NCBI GenBank assembly: GCA_016926755.1
Contig: JAFGNZ010000309.1
Location: 1-35,526, forward strand
Origin: Myxococcaceae bacterium
GTDB taxonomy: Bacteria; Myxococcota; Myxococcia; Myxococcales; Myxococcaceae
Direction of reading: 5' to 3'
DNA length: 35,526 bases
Under the pieces are notes generated by a model. It saw only the letters and a list, made by a program, of their open reading frames with translations, did no database searches and was not told the DNA's origin. Below, piece after piece: positions 1-7,318 of this stretch. The translations under genes and the position numbers were made by a program. Within the stretch, counting starts at the first letter, position 1. Every line of letters begins with the position of its first letter.

Positions 1-789
1 AACAAGCAGGTCCCGGACGGCAACGAGCCCAACCGGCCGGATCCCATCCACCCGGTCGTCACCCTCAACCCGCGCGACAACCTGGTGGCGATGATCGCCG
101 TCACCACGGGCGAGGAGGGGTACGACGACCTGAACAACAACGGCCTGTGCGACGCCTGCGAGGCGACCAACCCCAGCGGCGAGTTCAAGCCGAAGCACGA
201 TCTGACGGAGCCGTTCGTTGACAACAACGATGACGGGACCTGGCAGCCGCACGAGCGCTTCGTGGACGCCAATGGCAACGGCCAGTGGGACGGCAAGAAC
301 GGCAAGCATGACGCGGCCACCCTGATCTGGGTGCAGGAGCGCCTGCTGTGGACGGGCTGGCCGCACCCGCTGGATCGCCTGGACATCCCCCCCACCTACC
401 GCTTCCCGGTCGTCCGCCAGATCGCCCCGGCGCCGGGCAACCCCGTCGAGGTCCTCCACTTCAAGTCCTTGGAGGTCGTCTTCCTGCTGTCCGATCCCTG
501 GTTCAACCGCATCGCCCAGAACAGCAACAGCGACGGGTGCAGCGGCGGCAACATCGGCCCGATCATCGTGGAACCCCTGCCCAAGGGCGTGGCCTTCACC
601 TACTCGTCCTTCTCCATCGAGAGCTTCGCCATGCGGGACCAGCATGATCCGGCCGCGGTGCCGCAGCCGGGGCCGTATGTCCCGCCCATCGAGTTCAAGG
701 TGGCCGCCTCCTGCAAGTACACGGCGTCCCAGGAGGGCGGGCACGTGGTGCTGGTCTCCTCGCCCCTCATCGAGGGCGTCGTCCACTAG
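1..789 (+). CDS. Exported protein with Ca-binding-like Asp/Asn loops, 3' end only
   Basis: The frame is open from base 1, so this is the C-terminal 262 residues of a longer protein; its start lies outside the window. Four Asp/Asn/Gly-rich stretches are visible in the first ~105 residues (DLNNNGLCD, DNNDDGTWQPHE, DANGNGQWDG, GKNGKHD). They resemble the D-x-N-x-N-G loops of EF-hand, dockerin and thrombospondin type 3 repeats, which bind calcium in extracytoplasmic proteins. The remainder (about residues 120-262) is rich in Pro, Val and aromatic residues with a few Cys, which fits a beta-sandwich surface or secreted domain, but I do not recognise the family. The stop at 787-789 is followed by the promoter and inverted repeat of the next gene. 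Function unknown; an extracytoplasmic location is inferred only from the calcium-type loops. Confidence 0.8.
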   Translation, partial: NKQVPDGNEPNRPDPIHPVVTLNPRDNLVAMIAVTTGEEGYDDLNNNGLCDACEATNPSGEFKPKHDLTEPFVDNNDDGTWQPHERFVDANGNGQWDGKNGKHDAATLIWVQERLLWTGWPHPLDRLDIPPTYRFPVVRQIAPAPGNPVEVLHFKSLEVVFLLSDPWFNRIAQNSNSDGCSGGNIGPIIVEPLPKGVAFTYSSFSIESFAMRDQHDPAAVPQPGPYVPPIEFKVAASCKYTASQEGGHVVLVSSPLIEGVVH

Positions 790-802
790 CCTCTCAAGGG
801 CA

Positions 803-831
803 TTGACCCGGGGCCTGCGCGTCCGTAGGGT
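803..831 (+). promoter_or_regulatory. Sigma70-type promoter of the tetR-crotonase-BKACE unit
   Basis: TTGACC (803-808) and TAGGGT (826-831) are separated by exactly 17 bp. The predicted start of transcription, about 838, falls inside the perfect inverted repeat at 835-866, just before the GTG start of the TetR gene. Seen directly in sequence; promoter function is inferred. Confidence 0.5.
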
Positions 832-834
832 CCG

Positions 835-866
835 CCGCGGCTGATTCTAGAGTCAATCAGCCGCGG
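835..866. promoter_or_regulatory. Perfect 12-bp inverted repeat, candidate TetR operator
   Basis: The arms CCGCGGCTGATT (835-846) and AATCAGCCGCGG (855-866) are perfectly complementary around an 8-bp spacer. The repeat begins 3 bp after a -10-like hexamer and ends 7 bp before the GTG of a TetR-family gene, the usual place for an autoregulatory TetR operator. Alternative: a transcription terminator for the upstream gene, whose stop is 45 bp away; no T-run follows, which disfavours that. The ribosome binding site GGAGG (865-869) overlaps the right arm, so an RNA hairpin could also hinder translation. Confidence 0.55.
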
Positions 867-873
867 AGGCTGT

Positions 874-1578
874 GTGAGCCAAGAGCAGGGCAGCAAGGCG
901 GCGGAGGGAGGTCCTCGCGAGAGCGAGCGTCGCCGCACGATCCTGCGTGCGGCGGTGGATGTGTTCGCGAGCAAGGGCTACCACGGGTGCCGCATCGCGG
1001 ACGTGGCGCGCGAGGCGGGCGTGGCGTACGGGCTCGTCTACCACTACTTCAAGAACAAGGACGAGCTGCTGGAGACCGTCTTCGAGACGGGTTGGAGCGG
1101 CTTCTTCGCGCGCGTGCGCGCGGTGGCCCAGGGCGAGGGCACGCTGGAGCAGAAGGTGCACGGCATCACGACCGTGGCCTTCGAGGCCTACCGCGTGGAT
1201 CCCCGGGCGGTGAAGGTGCTGATCGTGGAGATCGCCCGCAGCCCGGGCGGCCGGGTGAACCGGCAGACGGCCTTCATGGACGCCATCCAGCTGTGCGAGG
1301 AGATGCTGTCGCGGGCCCAGGCGGCGGGGGAGCTGCGGCCCGAGGTGGATCCCAAGCTGGCCGCGGCGCTGCTCTTCGGAAACATCGAGATGGGGTTCAC
1401 CGCGCTCGTGTTTGGCATGGTGGATCCCCGGGACCCGGAGAAGATGGAGCGTGCCCGGCGGCAGATCGCCGGATCCTTTCTTTACGGTGTCCTGGCAAGG
1501 GACGCCGACCCGGAGGCGCCATGGAGCAAGGATCAGGAGAAGTCCGCTGCGCGGTCCAAGGTGGCCAGGCGCTCGTGA
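874..1578 (+). CDS. TetR/AcrR family transcriptional regulator
   Basis: A 234-residue DNA-binding repressor of the TetR family. The N-terminal helix-turn-helix spans about residues 20-66 (RRTILRAAVDVFASKGYHG, then IADVAREAGV and GLVYHYFKNKDELL), matching the family signature closely. The rest is an all-helical ligand-binding and dimerisation domain typical in length for regulators of acyl-CoA metabolism. The GTG start is chosen because GGAGG lies 4 bp upstream. The 3' end overlaps the crotonase gene by 58 bp in another frame, so the two are co-transcribed. A promoter and a perfect inverted repeat directly upstream suggest autoregulation, with an acyl-CoA or related acid as the probable inducer given the downstream enzymes. 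The ligand is inference; the family call is secure. Confidence 0.93.
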   Translation: MSQEQGSKAAEGGPRESERRRTILRAAVDVFASKGYHGCRIADVAREAGVAYGLVYHYFKNKDELLETVFETGWSGFFARVRAVAQGEGTLEQKVHGITTVAFEAYRVDPRAVKVLIVEIARSPGGRVNRQTAFMDAIQLCEEMLSRAQAAGELRPEVDPKLAAALLFGNIEMGFTALVFGMVDPRDPEKMERARRQIAGSFLYGVLARDADPEAPWSKDQEKSAARSKVARRS

Positions 1579-2306
1579 CGATTGACCGGCCGAGGGCGCG
1601 CAACGCCCTGTCGCCGGCGGTGGTGCAGGGGCTGATGGAGGCCCTCTCCCGGGCGGAGGCGGACCCGGAGGCGCGGGTGGTGGTGCTCACCGGCGCGGGG
1701 GAGAAGGTGTTCTGCGCGGGAGGCGATCTCGGGCAGCTGGGGGAGGGGGGCTTCCTGGCCACGCACGAGGGCCGGCGCACGTACGCCACGCTGCTCACGC
1801 GGCTGCAGGGCTGCCGCAAGCCCACGGTGGCGCGGGTGAACGGGCACGCGCTCGCCGGGGGGCTCGGGCTGGTGCTGGCGTGTGATCTGGCGGTGGCCGC
1901 CGAGCACGCGGAGTTCGGCACGCCGGAGATCGACGTGGGGCTCTTCCCCATGATGATGATGGCGCTGCTGCAGCGGCACGTGGGGCGCAAGCGGGCGCTG
2001 GAGCTGGTGATGACGGGAGATCGGCTGCCGGCGCGCGAGGCGCTGGCGCTGGGCTTGATCAACCGGGTGGTGCCGGCGGCGGAGCTGGACGCGGCCGTGG
2101 GCGCGCTGGCGGGGAAGCTCGCGGGCAAGAGCCAGGCGATCCTGGCGCTCGGCAAGCGGGCCTTCTTCACCGCGGAGGATCTGCCGCTGCCGGCGGCGCT
2201 GGAGTTCCTGGCGTCCCAGCTCTCGCTCAACGTGCTGGCCGAGGATGCGGGAGAGGGCGTCTCCGCGTTCCTGGAGAAGCGCCCCCCGAAGTGGAACGAT
2301 CGTTGA
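1521..2306 (+). CDS. Crotonase-superfamily enzyme (enoyl-CoA hydratase-like)
   Basis: A 261-residue crotonase-fold protein expected to act on acyl-CoA thioesters in the cytoplasm. The oxyanion-hole segments are visible (FCAGGDL near residue 64 and ALAGGLGL near 110), and the GTPEIDVGLFP segment near 133 carries the second catalytic Glu, E136, equivalent to Glu164 of rat hydratase. The first catalytic Glu (rat Glu144, in GGGCEL) is replaced by Gly116 in GGLGL. A pure enoyl-CoA hydratase role is therefore uncertain; an isomerase, hydrolase or other crotonase reaction is possible. An unusual run of four Met follows the active site (FPMMMMALLQ). The ATG at 1521 lies inside the tetR gene. The next gene starts 28 bp downstream on the same strand, so the three form one unit. 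Confidence 0.9.
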   Translation: MEQGSGEVRCAVQGGQALVTIDRPRARNALSPAVVQGLMEALSRAEADPEARVVVLTGAGEKVFCAGGDLGQLGEGGFLATHEGRRTYATLLTRLQGCRKPTVARVNGHALAGGLGLVLACDLAVAAEHAEFGTPEIDVGLFPMMMMALLQRHVGRKRALELVMTGDRLPAREALALGLINRVVPAAELDAAVGALAGKLAGKSQAILALGKRAFFTAEDLPLPAALEFLASQLSLNVLAEDAGEGVSAFLEKRPPKWNDR

Positions 2307-2334
2307 TCGCGCCGCGCGCGCGAAGGAGAGCACC

Positions 2335-3228
2335 GTGGCTCTGGTGAAGGACAAGGTCATCGTCACCTGTGCGTTGACGGGCGTGCTGGCCCGGCGTGAG
2401 CAGTGCCCGTATCTGCCGTACTCGCCCGTGGAGATCGCCGAGGAGGCCAAGCGCGCGTATGACGCGGGCGCCGCGGTGGTGCACATCCATGGCCGCGAGC
2501 CGGACAGCGGCGATCAGACGTGGAGCGCGGAGATCTACCGGCAGATCCGGGACGAGGTGCGCAAGCGCTCGCCCATCATCATCAACTTCTCCACCGGTGG
2601 CTTCAACATGGGGGTGGAGTCCGAGGCCGACAAGAAGGCGCGCCTGGCCTACGTGGCCGAGACGCGGCCGGAGATGGCGGCGCTCAACATGGGCTCGATG
2701 AACTACGCGAAGTACTCGGAGAAGCGGAAGGGCTTCGTCTTCGACTTCGTGTTCCCCAACCCGTTCTCGGACATCCTCATGGCCGCGGAGGCCATGCGCG
2801 CCGGCGGCACCAAGCCGGAGCTGGAGTGCTTCGATCTGGGGCACATCCACAACGCGCAGCCGCTGATCGCCATGGGGGCGCTCAAGCCGCCGCTCCAGTA
2901 CAGCTTCATCCTCGGGGTGCTGGGCGGGGTGGCGCCCACCGCGGAGAACCTGGCGCACATGGCCCGGCAGGTGGGCCCGCGGGACACCTGGGAGATCATC
3001 GGCATCTCCAAGGTGCAGTGGCCGCTGGTGATGGCGGCGCTGGTGCTGGGCGGGAACGTCCGCGTGGGGCTGGAGGACAACTTCTACCTGGACACGGCCG
3101 GCGCGCAGATGGCCAAGGGCAACGGGCCGCTGGTGGAGAAGGCGGTGCGGCTGGCCCGCGACGTGGGCCGCGAGCCCATGACGCCGGACGAGGCGCGCGC
3201 CGCGCTGAGCCTCCCGCAGGTGTGGTAG
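2335..3228 (+). CDS. Beta-keto acid cleavage enzyme (BKACE, DUF849 family)
   Basis: A 297-residue TIM-barrel enzyme of the 3-keto-5-aminohexanoate cleavage family, which condenses a beta-keto acid with acetyl-CoA to give acetoacetate and a new acyl-CoA. Metal ligands are visible: H50 and H52 in VVHIHGRE, and E247 in VGLEDNF, matching the His-x-His and Glu that hold Zn in the lysine-fermentation enzyme Kce. Other family marks are TGVLARREQCPYLPYSP (residues 15-31), INFSTGG (83-89) and FDLGHIHN (166-173). The GTG at 2335 is preceded by GAAGGAG, which decides the start over in-frame codons upstream inside the crotonase gene. The true keto acid cannot be read from sequence; the neighbouring crotonase suggests a carnitine-, lysine- or fatty-acid-like route. 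Confidence 0.92.
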   Translation: MALVKDKVIVTCALTGVLARREQCPYLPYSPVEIAEEAKRAYDAGAAVVHIHGREPDSGDQTWSAEIYRQIRDEVRKRSPIIINFSTGGFNMGVESEADKKARLAYVAETRPEMAALNMGSMNYAKYSEKRKGFVFDFVFPNPFSDILMAAEAMRAGGTKPELECFDLGHIHNAQPLIAMGALKPPLQYSFILGVLGGVAPTAENLAHMARQVGPRDTWEIIGISKVQWPLVMAALVLGGNVRVGLEDNFYLDTAGAQMAKGNGPLVEKAVRLARDVGREPMTPDEARAALSLPQVW

Positions 3229-3256
3229 CCGCGGCCCGGCGCCCCGCCCGGGCTAC
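3225..3256. terminator. Inverted repeat between convergent genes, possible bidirectional terminator
   Basis: GTAGCC (3225-3230) and GGCTAC (3251-3256) pair perfectly, with further GC-rich pairing possible inside. The arms contain the stop codons of the BKACE gene (plus) and the M23 peptidase gene (minus). There is no T-run on either side, so the call rests on position and symmetry. Confidence 0.35.
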
Positions 3257-4236
3257 GGGTTGGAGGACAGGGAGGCGGCTTCCTCCGCCGCGGGGGCAGG
3301 GGAGGGCTGGGGCGGAGGCTCCTCGGAGGTGGCCACCCGCGGCTCCGAGGTGTCGAAGAAGTCCAGCTCCAGCAGCCTCATGCCGTCCACCCAGAGCCCA
3401 TCGGTCTTCACGCCCCAGTGGAGGTGGGGGCCCGTGACGCGGCCCGTCTTGCCCACCAGGCCCAGCTTCTGGCCCTGCTCCACCTTCGTGCCCCGCTTCA
3501 CGTCAATGCGCGAGAGGTGGAAGTACGTGGTGTAGAGGCCACCGCCGTGGTGGAGGATCACCGTGTTGCCGGAGCTGTAGCAGTCACGCGCCATCACCAC
3601 CACGCCGTCGTTGGCAGCGTAGATGGGATCGCCCGTGTCGCCGTCGATGTCGACGCCGAAGTGCTGGCTCTGGAGCTTGCCGTTGAAGGAGCGGCGGTCC
3701 CCGTAGGGCGCGGTGATGCGATCCTGGCGGGGCCAGGCGAAGTCACGCTGGAACAGGGGCGGGACGAAGGACTGGGAGAAGGCGGCGGCGAAGGCGGCCC
3801 GATCCGCGGCGATCCGGGCCTTCACCGACGCGGCGGGCTTGACGTACTTGCCCGCCACCTGGAGCTGCCGCTCCGGGTAGCCGGGCTCCACCACCTCCAG
3901 CGCGCCGACCAGCGCCACGGGCCTGCCCGCGGCCGGGCGGGGGCCCTCCACCTTCACCTCGGCCATGCCGATGGGGTGCTCCACCGGGAGGCCGGTGATG
4001 GCCTGCCAGGTGCCCGCGGCCTCGAAGAAGCGCAGGGGCCTGCCGGCGACCGTCCCCGAGGGCGCGCCGCTCAGGCCGCGCACGGTGACGAGGATGGGAT
4101 CCCCGGGCTTCGCCGTCCCTGGCTGCACGGAGAGGCTCGGCCTGGCCTGGGCGCTCGAGGCCGCCAGCCCCAGGGCAAGCAGGGAGAAGGGGAGCAGGGG
4201 GGAGATCCGGGGAAGGAAGGAGGCGAGCGACGGCAT
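3253..4236 (-). CDS. Exported M23 (LytM/lysostaphin-type) metallopeptidase
   Basis: A 327-residue predicted periplasmic or secreted peptidoglycan endopeptidase or LytM-type activator. The start at 4236 is chosen because it gives a good signal peptide: MPSLASFLPR, a hydrophobic run to about residue 27, then an A-x-A site at SSAQA. Residues 35-115 look like beta-sandwich repeats (KPGDPILVTVRGL and GRPVALVGALEV). The M23 domain spans about 170-300 with the full zinc set: H192 and D196 in QHFGVDIDG, H240 in YFHLSRI, and H271/H273 in GPHLHWG. All catalytic residues are present, so it should be active rather than a degenerate LytM factor. It is convergent with the BKACE gene and has no same-strand partner close by. 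Confidence 0.9.
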   Translation of the reverse strand: MPSLASFLPRISPLLPFSLLALGLAASSAQARPSLSVQPGTAKPGDPILVTVRGLSGAPSGTVAGRPLRFFEAAGTWQAITGLPVEHPIGMAEVKVEGPRPAAGRPVALVGALEVVEPGYPERQLQVAGKYVKPAASVKARIAADRAAFAAAFSQSFVPPLFQRDFAWPRQDRITAPYGDRRSFNGKLQSQHFGVDIDGDTGDPIYAANDGVVVMARDCYSSGNTVILHHGGGLYTTYFHLSRIDVKRGTKVEQGQKLGLVGKTGRVTGPHLHWGVKTDGLWVDGMRLLELDFFDTSEPRVATSEEPPPQPSPAPAAEEAASLSSNP

Positions 4237-4494
4237 GAGGGCCGCAGTTGTACACCGGGATCCGCGACGCTCCGACTTCCAGGACGAGGAGCCTGCCCGG
4301 GCGCCTACCCCTCGAGCCCACCAGGCATCAGATCCGCGAGGCGACCGCCCGCTGTTCAACAGTCACGGGGGGCCGTGAGCCTCGCCGGTCGAGGAGCGAA
4401 CGTCCGAGCGCCGCTGCCGCTCGCATGGCGTTCCGAGGCCCGGGAGGGGGCCCTAGCTTCTCGGACGGAATCGCTTCCAACTGGGGGATGCTGG

Positions 4495-4953
4495 ATGCCT
4501 CGCTCATATAGCTTCGACCATTTCCAGGTGCCTTCCGCCGAGCCGCGCAGCCGGAGCCTGCGGCGCCAGGACAAGCAGCACCTGGCCGACTCGCGCCACG
4601 CTCTCCCGGAGCACGAGGAGGGAATCCACTACGGCAAGAGCCACGCGGCGACGGAGGAGATCCTCAAGGCTCGCGCCATGGCGCCCCGCCGGCCGGCGTC
4701 CACCGCGAAAGCCGGAGCGCCCCAGGCCGCTCCGCGGATCAGCCGGAACACGACGCCCATCGGCTCGCTGCCGACCACCGAGGAGCTGCCACCCCGCGGG
4801 CGCTTCCAGGATCTGCTGGAGGAGGCGCAGCGCCAGCTCGAGGTGCTGCAGAGCGGGATTGGCGACGTGGGTAAGGCCGCCATGCGGCTGGCCTCGCTCC
4901 CGCTCGAGGTGATCCGGCTGGCGGCGCGCCGCCTGCGCCTCGTCCACGGCTGA
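4495..4953 (+). CDS. Small hypothetical protein with C-terminal amphipathic helix
   Basis: A 152-residue protein I do not recognise. The first ~100 residues are polar and probably disordered, rich in Arg, His, Ser, Ala and Pro. From about residue 103 (RFQDLLEEAQRQLEVLQSG onward) it becomes a predicted amphipathic helix or short coiled coil ending in a basic stretch (IRLAARRLRLVHG). There is no signal peptide or membrane segment. The ATG at 4495 follows a GGGGG stretch by 7 bp. The next gene begins 13 bp downstream, so the pair is probably co-transcribed. That it is a real gene is supported by GC3 bias in this frame and the tight spacing. Confidence 0.65.
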   Translation: MPRSYSFDHFQVPSAEPRSRSLRRQDKQHLADSRHALPEHEEGIHYGKSHAATEEILKARAMAPRRPASTAKAGAPQAAPRISRNTTPIGSLPTTEELPPRGRFQDLLEEAQRQLEVLQSGIGDVGKAAMRLASLPLEVIRLAARRLRLVHG

Positions 4954-4966
4954 GGGCCTCCGCGCC

Positions 4967-5734
4967 GTGGAGCTGACGCTCGTCTCGTACAACATCCACA
5001 GCGGCATTGGCACGGACGGGCGCTTCGACCTGCACCGGGTAGGCGAGGTGCTCCGCGAGATCGACGCGGACATCATCGCCCTGCAGGAGGTGGGGGACTT
5101 CCGGGGCAGGACGTCTCGGGAGGATCAGCCCGAGCAACTGGCGGATCTGCTCGAGCTGCACATGGCCTTTGGCCCCAACGTGGTGCGCGAGGGGCGCCGC
5201 TATGGGAACGCCGTCCTCACCCGCCTGCCCATCCTCAAGTCGAAGAACTACGATCTGAGCGTGAACGGCCGGGAGCCTCGCGGCGCCCTGCGGTGTGATC
5301 TGGAGCTGGGCGGGGGCAGGCAGCTGCATGTCTTCTGCCTCCACATGGGGCTCTCCCTGGGAGAGCGCCGGCGGCAGGAGGGCCTGCTGCTGTCGGCGGA
5401 CATCCTCCGGGATGCCGTGCGCAAGGATCCCCTGGTGGTGTGCGGGGACTTCAACTATTGGGGCAACAGGCCGGTGCCCGCGCTGGTGCGCCGGGCCATC
5501 CACGACGCGGCGCTGGAGCTGCGCGTCCCGGCGCGCACCTACCCCTCCCGGCTCCCCCTGCTGCGCCTGGACCGGATCTTCGTGGACACGGGCGTCCGCC
5601 CGCTCAGCGTCCGACCTCACCGCTCCTCCCTGGCCAGCGTCGCCTCGGACCACCTGCCGCTGGTGATGCGTTTCGAGGCCCCGGTGCTCACCGAGCCCAT
5701 GGCGCTCTCGGCACCGGTGCAGATCATCGGCTAG
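4967..5734 (+). CDS. Endonuclease/exonuclease/phosphatase family protein
   Basis: A 255-residue EEP-fold metal-dependent phosphodiesterase. The four signature blocks are in order: VSYNIHSGIG (N9), LQEVGDF (E41), VVCGDFNYWGN (D161, N163) and ASDHLPLVMRF (D228, H229). These supply the Mg-binding Glu/Asp and catalytic His of the DNase I / exonuclease III / sphingomyelinase superfamily. There is no signal peptide, so it is probably cytoplasmic. The substrate could be DNA, RNA, a phospholipid headgroup or an inositol phosphate; the short length and SYNIHSG start resemble the broad YafD/ElsH-like group. The GTG start at 4967 lies 13 bp after the preceding stop. A hairpin follows the gene at 5747-5781. 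Confidence 0.88.
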   Translation: MELTLVSYNIHSGIGTDGRFDLHRVGEVLREIDADIIALQEVGDFRGRTSREDQPEQLADLLELHMAFGPNVVREGRRYGNAVLTRLPILKSKNYDLSVNGREPRGALRCDLELGGGRQLHVFCLHMGLSLGERRRQEGLLLSADILRDAVRKDPLVVCGDFNYWGNRPVPALVRRAIHDAALELRVPARTYPSRLPLLRLDRIFVDTGVRPLSVRPHRSSLASVASDHLPLVMRFEAPVLTEPMALSAPVQIIG

Positions 5735-5746
5735 CGTAGCGGCTCA

Positions 5747-5781
5747 CGGCGGCGTTCACTGGCCGACGCTGATGGCCGCCG
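5747..5781 (+). terminator. Hairpin after the EEP-family gene
   Basis: CGGCGGC (5747-5753) pairs perfectly with GCCGCCG (5775-5781) around a 21-nt loop, 12 bp after the stop codon. No T-run follows. A terminator role is inferred from position. Confidence 0.35.
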
Positions 5782-5802
5782 GACACAAACGCACGCGACG
5801 GG

Positions 5803-5831
5803 TTGTCGCGGCGAGGGGGGATGCCTAGGTT
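5803..5831 (+). promoter_or_regulatory. Weak sigma70-like promoter for the small membrane-protein cluster
   Basis: TTGTCG (5803-5808) and TAGGTT (5826-5831) are separated by 17 bp and lie 42 bp before the first gene of the cluster. A 6-bp inverted repeat (CGCGAC/GTCGCG) overlaps the -35 element. The hexamers match the consensus only moderately. Confidence 0.3.
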
Positions 5832-5873
5832 GGCTCCGCCCGTGAGACGCCTACGGCGCCGGCCGGAGAACTG

Positions 5874-6323
5874 ATGACCTTGGGGACGGAACAGACGGAT
5901 CGCGGAATCCCCGCGCTCGTCGGGCGCATGGCGGATGGCTTCAGCCGCCTGGTGTCTCAGCACATCACCCTGGCGCGCATGGAGCTGGCGGAGGACGCCA
6001 AGGCCATGGCGATGGATGCGGCGCGTGTCGTCGCGTTCGTGCCCTTCCTGCTGGTGGGCTACCTCTTCCTCTGCGGCGCGATCGCCGTGGCGCTGGCGCA
6101 GGCCATTGGCTATGGCTGGGCCCTGGGGGCGGTGAGCTTCGCCAACCTGGCGGGAGGGGGCTTCGGCATCTGGCGCGCCGTGTCCCGCCTCAAGAGCCGC
6201 CAGGTGATGGATGACAGCGCCCAGGAGCTCTCTCGAAGCATGGCGGTGCTCACCACGGGGAGCCCTCCGGCCGTGCCACAGCAGCCCAGGAACGTGCTCA
6301 AGGAGCCACCCCATGCCCAATAA
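5874..6323 (+). CDS. YqjE-like / phage holin superfamily inner-membrane protein
   Basis: A 149-residue integral membrane protein. A polar, helical N-terminus (1-50) is followed by two membrane segments at about 51-77 (VVAFVPFLLVGYLFLCGA) and 79-100 (GYGWALGAVSFANLAGGG), then a charged cytoplasmic tail. This pattern (R-M-E-L-A-E-D in front of two Gly/Ala-rich helices) matches the chromosomal protein family called phage holin family or YqjE. Despite the name, these are housekeeping proteins and not evidence of a prophage. It is first in a run of five small membrane-protein genes and overlaps the next by 11 bp. Enterobacterial yqjE is likewise next to yqjD, and a YqjD-like gene follows here. Role unknown; membrane or stationary-phase stress is a reasonable guess. 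Confidence 0.8.
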   Translation: MTLGTEQTDRGIPALVGRMADGFSRLVSQHITLARMELAEDAKAMAMDAARVVAFVPFLLVGYLFLCGAIAVALAQAIGYGWALGAVSFANLAGGGFGIWRAVSRLKSRQVMDDSAQELSRSMAVLTTGSPPAVPQQPRNVLKEPPHAQ

Positions 6324-6528
6324 CGGACAGCCCAAGGCCGAGCCCCGCACTCCCGCCGCCCTGCGTGCCGAGATCGAGCGCACCCGGGCGGAGCTCGCCA
6401 CCTCCGTGAGCGCGCTGCGCGAGGAGGTCGCCCAGGTGGCGGACTGGCGCGTGTGGGTGCAGCGGCGCCCGCTGCTGTGCGTGGGCACCGCGTTCATGAT
6501 CGGCTTCCTGCTCGGGCAGCGCCGCTGA
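6313..6528 (+). CDS. DUF3618-like small membrane protein
   Basis: A 71-residue protein. Residues 13-45 form a charged helix (RTPAALRAEIERTRAELATS and the following EEVAQV), and residues 53-69 a short membrane helix with a glycine-zipper look (LLCVGTAFMIGFLLGQ), ending in RR. The I-E-x-T-R-A-E-L-A-x-S/T-V start is typical of DUF3618 proteins, which are uncharacterised tail-anchored membrane proteins. The ATG at 6313 overlaps the end of the YqjE-like gene by 11 bp, which suggests translational coupling. Confidence 0.75.
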   Translation: MPNNGQPKAEPRTPAALRAEIERTRAELATSVSALREEVAQVADWRVWVQRRPLLCVGTAFMIGFLLGQRR

Positions 6529-6576
6529 GAGCTTCCACACCCCTCACCCACTCACTGCAATCCCAACCGATAGGAG

Positions 6577-6786
6577 ATGGCCCAGATGGAGATGAACCCT
6601 CAGCAGATCCAGGACCGCGCGCGGGAGCTCCAGGAGCGCATCGCCCCGCAGATTGATGAAGCGCGGCGCAACCTGGTGGACCTGAACACCCGCGTGGTGA
6701 GCTTCATCCGCGCCAACCCGGGCACCTGCCTCCTCGGGGCCCTCGCCGTGGGCTTCCTCGTCGGGAAGATCGCCTCGCGCCGCTGA
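6577..6786 (+). CDS. YqjD/ElaB-like tail-anchored membrane protein
   Basis: A 69-residue protein with an N-terminal amphipathic helix (residues 8-42: QQIQDRARELQERIAPQIDE and onward) and a C-terminal glycine-zipper membrane helix (NPGTCLLGALAVGFLVGK) ending in ASRR. This is the layout of E. coli YqjD/ElaB/YgaM (DUF883), C-terminally anchored inner-membrane proteins, of which YqjD binds stationary-phase ribosomes. The start is uncertain: AGGAG (6572-6576) abuts the ATG at 6577 but sits 9 bp from the in-frame ATG at 6586, which may be the true start (66 residues). It is the third gene in the cluster; Cys in the membrane helix is a minor oddity. Confidence 0.75.
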   Translation: MAQMEMNPQQIQDRARELQERIAPQIDEARRNLVDLNTRVVSFIRANPGTCLLGALAVGFLVGKIASRR

Positions 6787-6820
6787 GCCTTCCGCTCCCC
6801 CATTGCTTCGAGAGAAGATC

Positions 6821-7270
6821 ATGACGAATCCCCATCAGAACCCGCAGGGCAACGGCTCTCAGACCAGCAGCGAGGGCCAGGGGTTTGGCCAGCGCGTGGA
6901 CCAGATTGGCTCGGAGGCACAGCACTTGTGGAGCAACGCGCGTAGCGCGGTGACGGATCTGGGCGAGACGCTGGACCTGAAGGGCCGCGTGGACCGCAAC
7001 CCGTACGGGATGATGGCCGCCGCGCTCGGCGTGGGCTACATCCTGGGCGGTGGGCTCTTCACCCCGCTCACCGCGCGGATCCTCAAGCTCGGCGTGCGCC
7101 TGGCGGCGCTGCCCTTCGTGAAGGACGAGCTGCTCGGCATGGCCGAGGCCGCGCTCCATGGCTATCAGGCCGGTCAATCCAGCGTCGGAGGCCAGTCCGG
7201 CGCCGACCAGGCCCCCGCCGCGGGCGTCGGCACGTCTCCACGGACGGGCGGCCCTGGCAACAACAGCTGA
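6821..7270 (+). CDS. Small membrane protein with glycine-rich helix, YqjD-like middle
   Basis: A 149-residue protein. The N-terminus (1-25) is polar and rich in Gln, Asn, Ser and Gly. Residues 25-60 are helical and charged. Residues 63-85 are a Gly/Ala membrane segment (NPYGMMAAALGVGYILGGGL) closely resembling the C-terminal anchor of the preceding protein. After a second hydrophobic region (LTARILKLGVRLAALPFVK) the last ~40 residues are Gly/Ser/Ala-rich and disordered. The start at ATG 6821 is preceded by GAGAAG. It is the fourth gene of the cluster, 34 bp after the third. The shared N-P-x-G/T-(hydrophobic)-G-x-x-x-G motif suggests a duplicated anchor module. Function unknown. Confidence 0.75.
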   Translation: MTNPHQNPQGNGSQTSSEGQGFGQRVDQIGSEAQHLWSNARSAVTDLGETLDLKGRVDRNPYGMMAAALGVGYILGGGLFTPLTARILKLGVRLAALPFVKDELLGMAEAALHGYQAGQSSVGGQSGADQAPAAGVGTSPRTGGPGNNS

Positions 7271-7318
7271 CACGTCGTTCGCGCACTTCACCCTCAACTC
7301 CAACTGGAGAACTTCCGC

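Noticed and set aside
5874-6323. Prophage remnant, suggested by the holin-like gene
   Set aside because: The protein fits the chromosomal YqjE group, sits with YqjD- and YtxH-like genes, and no phage genes or attachment sites are near.
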